In this document: piece by piece, positions 17,668 to 27,269 of the stretch
Numbering within the stretch: position 1 is the stretch's first letter
Layout: each line of letters opens with the position of its first letter
From: Sphingomonas caeni
Lineage (GTDB): Bacteria; Pseudomonadota; Alphaproteobacteria; Sphingomonadales; Sphingomonadaceae
Length of the DNA: 64,000 nt
Assembly (NCBI RefSeq): GCF_026013415.1
Contig: NZ_JAPDOK010000002.1
Coordinates: 724,406-788,405 of the forward strand
Direction of reading: 5' to 3'
Translations under genes and position numbers: made by a program
Notes under the pieces: model-generated
What the model was told of the DNA's origin: nothing
Database searches by the model: none
What the model saw: only the letters and a program-made list of their open reading frames with translations

Positions 17668-18280
17668 CAAGGTCGCCCTGGTCCTGCTCGCCGCGGGCCG
17701 CTCGCGTCGCTTCGAAGACGGCGATAAGCTCGCCGAGCGCTTCCTCGACAAGCCGCTCGCCTTCCATGTCGTCACCGCGCTCGAAGCGGTCCCGTTCCTC
17801 GCCCGCATCGCCGTGGTCTCGCAGACCAGGCTCGATTTCGTCGCGCTCGGCTATGAAGTGGTCGAGAATCCCGATCCCGCGCATGGCCAGGCGCGGTCGC
17901 TCGGCTATGGCGTCGAAGCGGCACGGCGCGCCGGCGCGGAGGCGGTGCTGGTCGCGCTCGCCGATATGCCGCGCGTCACCGCGGGCCATGTCTGGCGGCT
18001 GTTCGATGCCTTTGACGGCCCGATGGCAATCGTCGCGTCGAGCGACGGCGTCCAGCCGATGCCGCCGGCGCTGTTCGGCAAGGACCGCTTCGCCCAGCTG
18101 GTGAGGATCGAGGGCGAGCAGGGCGCGCGCGAGCTGATCAAGGGCGGGCACCATGTCGTCGCGGGCCCGGGCGAGCTGGTCGATATCGACACGCAAGAGG
18201 ATCTGCGCGCGCTGCGCGAGCTTTACGGGCTGCCGAGCGACGGCGAGCCTATTCGTGACGAAGCGCGTCGATCGGGTTGA
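17654..18280 (+). CDS. Molybdenum cofactor nucleotidyltransferase-like (MocA/MobA family)
   Basis: A 208-aa NTP transferase. The nucleotide-binding loop is LVLLAAGRSRRFEDGDKL near the N-terminus, with a metal-binding ALADMPRVT and a late DIDTQEDLRAL, both typical of the MocA/MobA/GlmU-like fold. Coupled by 14-base overlap to the XdhC-like gene, so formation of molybdopterin cytosine dinucleotide for hydroxylases is the best guess. MobA (guanine) activity cannot be excluded. It converges on, and overlaps by 32 bases, the ABC permease gene. Confidence 0.82.
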   Translation: MIAPDKVALVLLAAGRSRRFEDGDKLAERFLDKPLAFHVVTALEAVPFLARIAVVSQTRLDFVALGYEVVENPDPAHGQARSLGYGVEAARRAGAEAVLVALADMPRVTAGHVWRLFDAFDGPMAIVASSDGVQPMPPALFGKDRFAQLVRIEGEQGARELIKGGHHVVAGPGELVDIDTQEDLRALRELYGLPSDGEPIRDEARRSG

Positions 18281-19454
18281 GGCTCGCGGCGCGCTGGGCG
18301 GGGAAATAGCCGAACACGATCCCGATCAGCGCCGAGATCGCGAAGGCGACCATGTTGATCTGCGGATCGAACAGATAATCGACCTGCATCAGGGGCCCCA
18401 GCCCGAGCACCACGCCCTGCGCGACCAATAGCCCGATCAGCCCGCCGAGCATCGACAGCACCACCGCCTCGACGAGGAACTGCATCAGCACCTCGCTCGC
18501 CACCGCGCCGATCGCGAGACGGATGCCGATCTCGCGCGTGCGTTCGGTCACCGAGACGAGCATGATGTTCATGATCCCGATGCCCCCGACGACGAGGCTG
18601 ATACCGGCGACCGCGGTGACGATCGAGGTGAGCAAGGTCGTGACGCCGGTCACCGCCGCGCTGATCTGGGCGGTATCGAAGATGTTGAAATCGTCTGCCT
18701 TGCCGCCCTCGATATGCCGCCGCTCGCGCAGCACCTGGGTGATCGAGGCCTGGATCTGCGCGCTCTCATAGGCCGGATCGGTGCCGACCAGCATCAGCCG
18801 GATCTCGCGATTGCCGGTGAAGCGGCGCTGGACCTGCTTGATCGGCATGATCACGACATCGTCCTGATCGCCGAACCCGCCCTGGCCGCGCGTCGAGAGC
18901 ACGCCGATCACGTCGCACGAAATGCCGTTGACGCGCATCCGCGTGCCCACCGGATCGCCGCCGCGATAGAGGTTGGTGCGCACGGTGTTGCCGATGATGC
19001 ACACCGCCTTGCCCGCCTGCTCCTCGGCGCGCGTCCATTGCCGGCCGAGCACCAGCGGCCAGGGCTGGACCCGGAAGAAGCTGGCGGTGGTGCCGTTGAT
19101 CGTCGTCGACCAGTTGGCGCCCTGATAGATGACGGTCGCGGTCGATTGCGCCTGCGGGGCGACCGCGGTGACCCCTTCCACCTGGTCGCGGATCGCATCG
19201 ACATCGGCCTCCTCGAAATCGGGCGGGCGCGGACCCCCGCCGCCGCGGCCGAAGCCCTGGCCCGGGCGGACCTGGAGGATGTTGGTGCCAAGGCTGGCGA
19301 TCTGTTTCTGCGCCGCCGCGGTGGTGGCCTTGCCGAGCGTCACCATCGCGACGACCGCCGCGACGCCGATGATGATGCCGAGCGTGGTGAGGAACGAGCG
19401 CAGCTTGTGCCGCGAGATCGAGCGCACCGCGAGGATGAGGATGGTGCCGAACAT
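18249..19454 (-). CDS. ABC transporter permease (FtsX/MacB-type)
   Basis: A 401-aa permease with the FtsX/MacB layout. One transmembrane helix lies after SISRHKLRSFLTTLGIIIGV, followed by a large periplasmic domain (about 50-270), then three helices with VGGIGIMNIMLVSVTERTREIG and LNPIDALRHE at the end. E. coli MacB fuses permease and ATPase; here they are separate genes overlapping by one base (TGATG). It forms the last gene of the efflux operon 22950 to 18249. Exported substrates of such pumps include macrolides, peptides or lipids; none can be chosen here. Confidence 0.9.
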   Translation of the reverse strand: MFGTILILAVRSISRHKLRSFLTTLGIIIGVAAVVAMVTLGKATTAAAQKQIASLGTNILQVRPGQGFGRGGGGPRPPDFEEADVDAIRDQVEGVTAVAPQAQSTATVIYQGANWSTTINGTTASFFRVQPWPLVLGRQWTRAEEQAGKAVCIIGNTVRTNLYRGGDPVGTRMRVNGISCDVIGVLSTRGQGGFGDQDDVVIMPIKQVQRRFTGNREIRLMLVGTDPAYESAQIQASITQVLRERRHIEGGKADDFNIFDTAQISAAVTGVTTLLTSIVTAVAGISLVVGGIGIMNIMLVSVTERTREIGIRLAIGAVASEVLMQFLVEAVVLSMLGGLIGLLVAQGVVLGLGPLMQVDYLFDPQINMVAFAISALIGIVFGYFPAQRAASLNPIDALRHE

Positions 19455-20167
19455 CAGGCGGGCACCTTGCGCTTGTCCTCGATCCGCTCGACCAGCCCAT
19501 CCTTGAAATGCACGATGGTGCGCGCGAAGGCGGCCATGTCCGCCTCGTGGGTGACCATCAGGACGGTGATGCCGCTGGCCTCGTTGAGACCCTTGAGCAA
19601 TTCCATGATCTCGCGCGAACGCTCCGAATCGAGATTGCCGGTGGGCTCGTCGGCGAGGAGCACATCGGGATTGGTGACGATCGCGCGGGCGATCGCGACG
19701 CGCTGCTGCTGGCCGCCGGAGAGTTCGGCGGGGGTATGGTCCCACCATTGCTTGAGCCCGACCTTGTCGAGCGCGGCCATCGCGGTGTCGCGGCGCTGGC
19801 CCTTGGGGTCGCCGCGATAGAGCAGGGGCAGCTCGACATTCTCGAGCGCCGAGGTGCGCGCGAGCAGGTTGAAGCCCTGGAACACGAAGCCGAGATATTT
19901 GCGGCGGAGCAGCGCGCGCTGGTCGCGGTCGAGCGACTCGACGTGGAAGCCCTTGAAGCGGAACTCGCCGGCCGAAGGCACGTCGAGGCAGCCGAGGATG
20001 TTCATCGTCGTCGACTTGCCCGAGCCGGAGGGGCCCATCACCGCGACGAAATCGCCCGCCTGGATGTCGAGATCGATGCCCTTGAGCGCCTGGAACGCGG
20101 TCGGGCCCTCGCCATAGGTCTTGGTGACGTTCCTGAGGCGGATCAGGGGATCAGCCGCCGGGTCCAC
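19454..20167 (-). CDS. ABC transporter ATP-binding protein (MacB/LolD-type)
   Basis: A 237-aa ATPase with Walker A GPSGSGKST, Q-loop FVFQGFNL, signature LSGGQQQR, Walker B VLLADEP and switch His in VTHEAD. It powers the adjacent permease. The start is GTG at 20167, preceded by GGAGG at 5-base spacing and overlapping the adaptor gene by 17 bases. It belongs to the DevA/LolD/MacB clade, whose members drive tripartite pumps by mechanotransmission rather than transmembrane passage (family knowledge). Confidence 0.93.
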   Translation of the reverse strand: MDPAADPLIRLRNVTKTYGEGPTAFQALKGIDLDIQAGDFVAVMGPSGSGKSTTMNILGCLDVPSAGEFRFKGFHVESLDRDQRALLRRKYLGFVFQGFNLLARTSALENVELPLLYRGDPKGQRRDTAMAALDKVGLKQWWDHTPAELSGGQQQRVAIARAIVTNPDVLLADEPTGNLDSERSREIMELLKGLNEASGITVLMVTHEADMAAFARTIVHFKDGLVERIEDKRKVPA

Positions 20168-21548
20168 GCTGGCCTCCGCCGCCTTGGCCGCCGCCCTGAC
20201 GGCGTTGCCCGCCGCCGCTGCCGCGCCGTTCGCTCGTCGATCCGCTCGCCAGCTGGCCGGTGACGACCTTCATGCCGGGCTTGAGGTCGCCCCCGATGAT
20301 CTCGGTGACGGTGCCGTTGGTCTCGCCGGTCGAGACCTTGACCGGCTGCGGCTTGTTGTCGGCGCCCAGCACATAGACGGTCTGCTGCCCGGTCCGCGCG
20401 CCGCCCGCTTCCTTCTCGGCATTGCCGCGCCGGTTGGGCCTGCGCGGCACGAGCGCGCTCGCGATCCCGCCGCTCGGGCTCGCCGCCGTTTCGGGGGTGG
20501 CGGGCGTGAAGCGCAGCGCCGCGTTGGGCACCAGCAGCACGTCCGGCTTCGACATGGTCGTGATCTCTGCGGTTGCGGTCATGCCCGGGCGGAGCTTGAG
20601 GTCGGGGTTCGCCACGCTCAGCGTCGCCGCATAGGAGACGACGGTATTGGCGGTGCTCGCCGTGCTCGTGGTCGATTGCGCCGACAGGTTCGAGCCCAGA
20701 TCGACTCGGGTGATGCTCGCGGGGAAGGTGCGCCCCGGAAAGGCATCGACGGTGAAGGTCGCGGCCTGGCCCTGCTGGACCTGCCCGACATCGGCCTCGT
20801 CGATCGAGACCTGCAGCTCCATCTGCGACAGATCCTCGGCGATCACGAACAGGGTCGGCGTGTTGAAGCTGGCGGCGACGGTCGCGCCCGGCTCGATTTG
20901 GCGCGCGAGCACCACGCCGGTGACCGGCGAGCGGATCACCGCCTTTTGCCGCTGGGTCTGGTTCGAGGAGAGGGCGGCGCGCGCCGAGACAACGTTCGCC
21001 TGCGCCGCCCTTGTATTGGCGATCGCGCGGGCGAGCGCGGCCTGCGCCTGCTCCATCTCGACCTTGGCGGGAACGCGCCCGCCCGAAATCCGGTACACTT
21101 CCTGCAGCCGCGAAAGCTGCGCTTGCGCCTCGGCCACGGTTGCCTGATTCTGTGCGACGGTCGCCTGCGCGGCATTGAGCGCCGCGGCGCTCTGGGTGAT
21201 CGTATCGTCGAGCCGCGACGTATCGAGCACGGCGAGCGCCTGCCCCTTCACGACGCGGTCGTTGACATCGACCAGCACCGTCTCGACCAGCCCCGAAAGC
21301 TCCGAACCGATCGCCACCTGGTTGGTCGGCGCGAGCTTGCCCGTCGCGGAAACGGTGACGGTCAGGTTGCCGCGCTGCACCTCCTGGGTGGCGTATTGGG
21401 TCTCGCCCGCGCCGCCGAACACGCAGCGCGACAGCAGGAACAGGACGAGCAGCAATGCGCCGCCGCCGATGATCCATTTGAGGTAGCGCCGCCAGATGGG
21501 GACGGGCTTCTCGCCCAGGAATTCGGCCAGCTTGGGGTCAGTTGCCAT
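20151..21548 (-). CDS. Efflux periplasmic adaptor (MacA/HlyD family)
   Basis: A 465-aa adaptor. One inner-membrane anchor lies at about 23-42, after a cytoplasmic WRRYLKW. Barrel-sandwich halves flank a long coiled-coil hairpin (about 105-205, Ala/Gln-rich repeats). Motif IRSPVTGVVLARQIEPGATV is the lipoyl-like half, then beta-barrel LKLRPGMTATAEI. Unusually, the C-terminal 40 residues are a Gly/Gln/Arg-rich low-complexity tail. It overlaps the upstream outer-membrane factor by 11 bases. Bridges the MacB-like pair to the OMF. Confidence 0.9.
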   Translation of the reverse strand: MATDPKLAEFLGEKPVPIWRRYLKWIIGGGALLLVLFLLSRCVFGGAGETQYATQEVQRGNLTVTVSATGKLAPTNQVAIGSELSGLVETVLVDVNDRVVKGQALAVLDTSRLDDTITQSAAALNAAQATVAQNQATVAEAQAQLSRLQEVYRISGGRVPAKVEMEQAQAALARAIANTRAAQANVVSARAALSSNQTQRQKAVIRSPVTGVVLARQIEPGATVAASFNTPTLFVIAEDLSQMELQVSIDEADVGQVQQGQAATFTVDAFPGRTFPASITRVDLGSNLSAQSTTSTASTANTVVSYAATLSVANPDLKLRPGMTATAEITTMSKPDVLLVPNAALRFTPATPETAASPSGGIASALVPRRPNRRGNAEKEAGGARTGQQTVYVLGADNKPQPVKVSTGETNGTVTEIIGGDLKPGMKVVTGQLASGSTSERRGSGGGQRRQGGGQGGGGQRGPGG

Positions 21549-22950
21549 TCGTCGCCTCGGGGGTCGTATTGCTGTCCCAGCCGCCGCCCAGCGCCAGATA
21601 GAGCGCGATCAGCGCGGTCGCCTGATCGGCTTGCGCCTGCGCCTGGCCGTTGCGGGCGGAGAGCAGGCTGCTCTCGGCCTGGTTGAGCGTGGTGAAATCG
21701 GTGAGCCCCGAGCGGTACTGCATCCGCGCGAGGATCGCGCTGTTGTTCGCGGCGTCCCAGGCGATCGCGAACTGGCGAGCGCGCTCCTGCGCGGCGGCGA
21801 GCGCGACGATCGCATTCTCGACATCCTCGAGCCCGGTGAGGACGGTCTGCTTGTACGAGAGGAACGCGCCTTCCGCGGCGGCCTCATTGGCGCGGACCTG
21901 GCTGCGCGTGCGCCCGCCGTCGAAGATCGTCTGCGCGATATTGGCGAAGAGCCGGCCCGAGATCGTGTCGAACAGCGCGCCGATCGCGCCGCCGCCCGAG
22001 CCCAGGCTGCCGCCGATCGAGAGCTGGGGATAGAGCTGCGATTGCGCGACTCCGATCCGCGCGGTGGCGGCGGCGAGGTTGCGCTCGGCCGAGCGGACAT
22101 CGGGGCGCTGGCGCAGCGTCTCGGCGGGAATGCCCACCGCGACCTTGGCCGGGCCGACCGGGATCGGCCTGGGGGCCTCCATCGCCGCCTTGAGCGCCCC
22201 GGGCGCCTGCCCGGTGAGCACGCCGAGACGCGAGACGAAGCCGTTATAATTGGCTTCGATCGAGGGAATCGACGCGACGGTCTGTGCACGCGCCGCGCGC
22301 GCCTGTTCGGCGTCGATCGACGAGACGAGCCCGGCCTGCACCCGCCACTCGGCGATCTGGAGGTTGTCGTCCTGGATCGCGAGGCTCGCGCGCGCATAGG
22401 CGAGCTGGGTCTGCGCCAGCCGGGCGAGGACATAGTTGCGCGCGATCTCGGCCTGGACCGAGATCAGCACCGCGGCATAGTCGAACCCCGAGGCCTGGTA
22501 CGCGGCGCCCGCCGCCTCGACCCCGCGCCGGTTTCCGCCGAACAGATCGACCTGGTAGCTGGCGTCGCCGCCGATCGAGAAGCTGTTGCCCGAGCCCCCG
22601 GGGCCGCTCACCTGCTGGTTGCGCGACGCGCCCGCCGAGGCGCCGACCGTCGGCAGCAGCGTCGAGCGCGCCTGCACCAGCGATTCGCGTGCCTGGCGCA
22701 GCCGCGTCACCGCCTGCGCGACGTCGAGATTGGCGGTGCGCCCCTGCTCGACCAGCTGCACCAGCATCGGATCGTCGAAGTTGGACCACCAGTGCGTCAG
22801 GTCCTCGGCGCCCGCCTGATCCGCCGGCACCGAATAGCCCGAAGGCACGCCCAGCTCGGCCGCGGTGCGCGGGCGATAGTCCGGGCCGGCGTTGCACGCG
22901 GTCAGCGGCAGCGCGACGCTCAGCAAAAGGGCGATCGGACGTGGGGCCAT
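21538..22950 (-). CDS. Outer-membrane efflux factor, NodT/TolC family lipoprotein
   Basis: A 470-aa outer-membrane channel subunit. Signal with lipobox LTAC (Cys19), followed by NAGPDYRPR, the start of NodT-family proteins. Two OEP repeats of long coiled coils follow, with RPDVRSAERNLAAATARIGVAQSQLYPQ, a hallmark of the family. First gene of the four-gene efflux operon. Its promoter should lie in the 171-bp divergent gap shared with acsA. Confidence 0.92.
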   Translation of the reverse strand: MAPRPIALLLSVALPLTACNAGPDYRPRTAAELGVPSGYSVPADQAGAEDLTHWWSNFDDPMLVQLVEQGRTANLDVAQAVTRLRQARESLVQARSTLLPTVGASAGASRNQQVSGPGGSGNSFSIGGDASYQVDLFGGNRRGVEAAGAAYQASGFDYAAVLISVQAEIARNYVLARLAQTQLAYARASLAIQDDNLQIAEWRVQAGLVSSIDAEQARAARAQTVASIPSIEANYNGFVSRLGVLTGQAPGALKAAMEAPRPIPVGPAKVAVGIPAETLRQRPDVRSAERNLAAATARIGVAQSQLYPQLSIGGSLGSGGGAIGALFDTISGRLFANIAQTIFDGGRTRSQVRANEAAAEGAFLSYKQTVLTGLEDVENAIVALAAAQERARQFAIAWDAANNSAILARMQYRSGLTDFTTLNQAESSLLSARNGQAQAQADQATALIALYLALGGGWDSNTTPEATNGN

Positions 22951-22992
22951 GGGGTGCTAGATGGTTGCGGCGGGGAAAGTGTTCCATCGAAT

Positions 22993-23012
22993 CTTTGTCG
23001 CACTTTGTCGCA
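22993..23012. promoter_or_regulatory. Perfect 10-bp tandem direct repeat between efflux operon and acsA
   Basis: CTTTGTCGCA occurs twice with no gap, placing two sites on one DNA face (one helical turn). It lies 43 bp upstream of the efflux operon start and 110 bp upstream of acsA, a typical operator position. The regulator is unknown. Confidence 0.45.
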
Positions 23013-23121
23013 AACATTGCTGATGCCGGGGATCGGAGCGGCGACGTAACGGAAATCAGCCGCTTGCGTGTGTCTGCTGGGCTTGCGAAGGAAGCGGCGA
23101 AGACCCGCTAGAGAGGATTCC

Positions 23122-25065
<1,944 letters not shown>

Positions 25066-25157
25066 GGCTCGCTTCCGAAACGGCGGCAATAAAACATCCG
25101 CAAGCGTAACAAATACGCTATATCCGAAGGCCGATCGCCAAGAGGGGAGCGGCCGCC

Positions 25158-26330
25158 ATGTCGAATATGTACGCCAGGATGCGGCGGGATTTCGCCCAGG
25201 ACCCTGACGGTGCCAGGCAATGCGCGCAGCGGCTGATCGATATCCGCAAGCGCCAGACGCCGCTCAGGACGCGCAAATGTGATTCATCCTTGCTGCTCGC
25301 GACCTGGAATCTTCGCGACTTCGATTCGAACAAGTTCGGCTATGGTCCGCGCCGCACCGAGAGCCTCTATTACATCGCCGAGATGCTCTCCTGCTTCGAT
25401 CTGATTGCGGTGCAGGAAATCAACCGCGATCTCACCGCCTGGGAAAAGGTGATGGCGATCCTCTGCCGCGAATGGGACTATATCGCCACCGACACCACCA
25501 AGGGCGCGGGCGGAAACGACGAGCGGATGGTGTTCGTCTACAACACCGAGAAGATCTGGTTCCGCAAGATCGCCGGCGAAATCGTGCTGCCCAAGGACGA
25601 GCTGATCAAGGCGGAGAAGGCGTCGAAGAAGAGCGTCACCATTCCGGAGAACGCCACCGGCACGGGGGTGCCGCTCGCCAATGTGTTCGAGGAGGTCCAG
25701 TTCGCGCGCTCGCCCTTCATGGTGGCGTTCCAATCGGGCTGGTTCCGCTTCAGCCTGTGCACCGCGCATCTCTATTACGGCGCCGCCTCGGGGCCCAAGC
25801 TCCAGCAGCGCATCGCCGAGATCCAGGCGCTGGTGAAATTCTTCGCGGACCGCCAGGATAAGGTCAGCAAGCAGGAGCGCGACCGGCACGGGCAGGTCGA
25901 GAATTACATCATCCTCGGCGATTTCAACGTGGTGAAGCCCGATCACGATACGATGCGCGCGCTCAAGTCGAACGGCTTCGTCGTTCCCGACGCGATCGAT
26001 GGCGACAAGGTTCGCAAGGAAGGCAATCACTATTATGATCAGATCGCGGTGCGCGTGAAGGATCCCCGCTTCAAGGTGCTCGGCGGCGGCATGCTGCAAA
26101 TGTATGAGGACGTGTTCCGCGACGAGGATTTCGCGCTCTACAAGGATGCGCTCCCCAAGGCCGACCCCGAGGGCGAGGGCGAGTTCAACGCCAAAACGCC
26201 CGAGGCGATCTACAAGAAATGGCGGACCTGGCAGATGTCGGACCATCATCCGCTGTGGATCGAGATCGCCACCGATTTCAGCGATCAATATCTGAGCGAC
26301 GTCGCCGCTGGGAAGCTGTTCGCCGGTTGA
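25158..26330 (+). CDS. Endonuclease/exonuclease/phosphatase-fold protein
   Basis: A 390-aa cytoplasmic protein (no signal) of the EEP superfamily. Motifs in order: LATWNLRDF (about 47-55), DLIAVQEIN (metal-binding Glu), HLYYGA with catalytic-type His, ILGDFNVV (Asp/Asn), and C-terminal SDHHPLWIE. All key metal and catalytic residues appear intact, so it should be an active nuclease or phosphodiesterase. It has a polar N-terminal extension of about 40 residues and an internal lysine-rich helix (about 145-165). It precedes a macro-domain gene by 31 bases. Confidence 0.82.
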   Translation: MSNMYARMRRDFAQDPDGARQCAQRLIDIRKRQTPLRTRKCDSSLLLATWNLRDFDSNKFGYGPRRTESLYYIAEMLSCFDLIAVQEINRDLTAWEKVMAILCREWDYIATDTTKGAGGNDERMVFVYNTEKIWFRKIAGEIVLPKDELIKAEKASKKSVTIPENATGTGVPLANVFEEVQFARSPFMVAFQSGWFRFSLCTAHLYYGAASGPKLQQRIAEIQALVKFFADRQDKVSKQERDRHGQVENYIILGDFNVVKPDHDTMRALKSNGFVVPDAIDGDKVRKEGNHYYDQIAVRVKDPRFKVLGGGMLQMYEDVFRDEDFALYKDALPKADPEGEGEFNAKTPEAIYKKWRTWQMSDHHPLWIEIATDFSDQYLSDVAAGKLFAG

Positions 26331-26361
26331 CGCGCGCCGGGCCGGGCCGGATGGTCCGGCC

Positions 26362-26901
26362 ATGGCCGGAGCCGAACGATCCGATCCCCGCATCCGCGCG
26401 ATGCAGGCCGATATCACCACCCTGGCGGTCGATGCGATCGTCAACGCCGCCAACTCGTCGCTGCTCGGCGGCGGGGGCGTGGACGGGGCGATCCATCGTG
26501 CGGCGGGGCCGGGGCTACTCGAAGAATGCCGCAAGCTCCGCAGCCTGGGCGGCTGCAAGACCGGCGATGCCAAGCTCACCGGCGGCTACAACCTCCCCGC
26601 CGCCCATGTGATCCACACCGTCGGGCCGGTCTGGCAGGGCGGCGGCAAGGGCGAAGCCGAGTTGCTCGCCAGCTGCTATCGCCGCTGTTTCGAAATCGCC
26701 GATGCACAGGGCTTCACCACGCTCGCCTTTCCGGCGATCAGCACCGGCGTCTATGGCTATCCCTGGGAGCCGGCGGCGGAAATCGCGGTGGCCGAGACGC
26801 GCGCGGCGCTCGAACGCCATGCCGGGATCGCATGCGTCACCTTCACCCTGTTCGGCGAGGACATGCTCATAATCTACCGGCGGCTGCTCGGGGAAATCTA
26901 G
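26362..26901 (+). CDS. Macro-domain protein (O-acetyl-ADP-ribose deacetylase-like)
   Basis: A 179-aa single macro domain. [27 protein letters not shown] is the ADP-ribose-binding and catalytic loop of the YmdB/MacroD class. [10 protein letters not shown] and [12 protein letters not shown] complete the pocket. Expected to hydrolyse O-acetyl-ADP-ribose or mono-ADP-ribose from protein or nucleic acid ends (family knowledge). It directly follows the EEP nuclease-fold gene. Start could also lie slightly downstream at the second Met (residue 14, MQADITTL), which matches shorter family members. Confidence 0.9.
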   Translation: MAGAERSDPRIRAMQADITTLAVDAIVNAANSSLLGGGGVDGAIHRAAGPGLLEECRKLRSLGGCKTGDAKLTGGYNLPAAHVIHTVGPVWQGGGKGEAELLASCYRRCFEIADAQGFTTLAFPAISTGVYGYPWEPAAEIAVAETRAALERHAGIACVTFTLFGEDMLIIYRRLLGEI

Positions 26902-27043
26902 GCCCCCACAAAGCGCTGTCCTACACGCCTCCAATCTGCAAGCGTTCGGCCATGCGCCAGCCGACCGCCACTTCCGAACGCCTGCCGAAGCATCCGGGCA
27001 CGCCTGTGCCTGCCGGACCAGGCCGCCGCGGAAAGGCCGGTCA

Positions 27044-27158
27044 GGCGCGCACGCGTAGTGACCGCGACTCTTGTGACTCTTCGGGCTTGCCCGGGCCGTC
27101 ACGGAAGGCAGATCGCGCGCGTGCGCGTAGAGACCGTGACTCTTGTGACTCTTCGCGC
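27044..27158. repeat. Two imperfect 42-bp direct repeats, 72 bp apart
   Basis: The 368-bp stretch 26902-27269 carries no convincing gene. It holds two copies of a segment with GACTCTTGTGACTCTTCG identical at 27066-27083 and 27138-27155. Inside each, GTGACTCTT (or near-identical) is tandemly doubled. The 72-bp offset keeps reading phase, and the minus frame gives related KSHKS(H/R)GxYA peptides, but I see no start or ribosome site supporting translation. Confidence 0.7.
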
Positions 27159-27269
27159 CCAGCCGCTCCAAACCGTCACACCCCCGTAATAATGCGATTC
27201 GCAGCTTGCCGACTCGGGGGCTCGGCGATATATCTCGCTAATACAGCTTTATTCGGGGGTGTTTTCACC

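Noticed and set aside
18714..19820. Plus-strand frame opposite the MacB-like permease
   Set aside because: Shadow of a gene with clear transmembrane and periplasmic domains; no independent support.
21496..23049. 517-codon plus-strand frame opposite adaptor/OMF genes
   Set aside because: Antisense artefact; very rich in Arg/Ala/Gly with no family signature.
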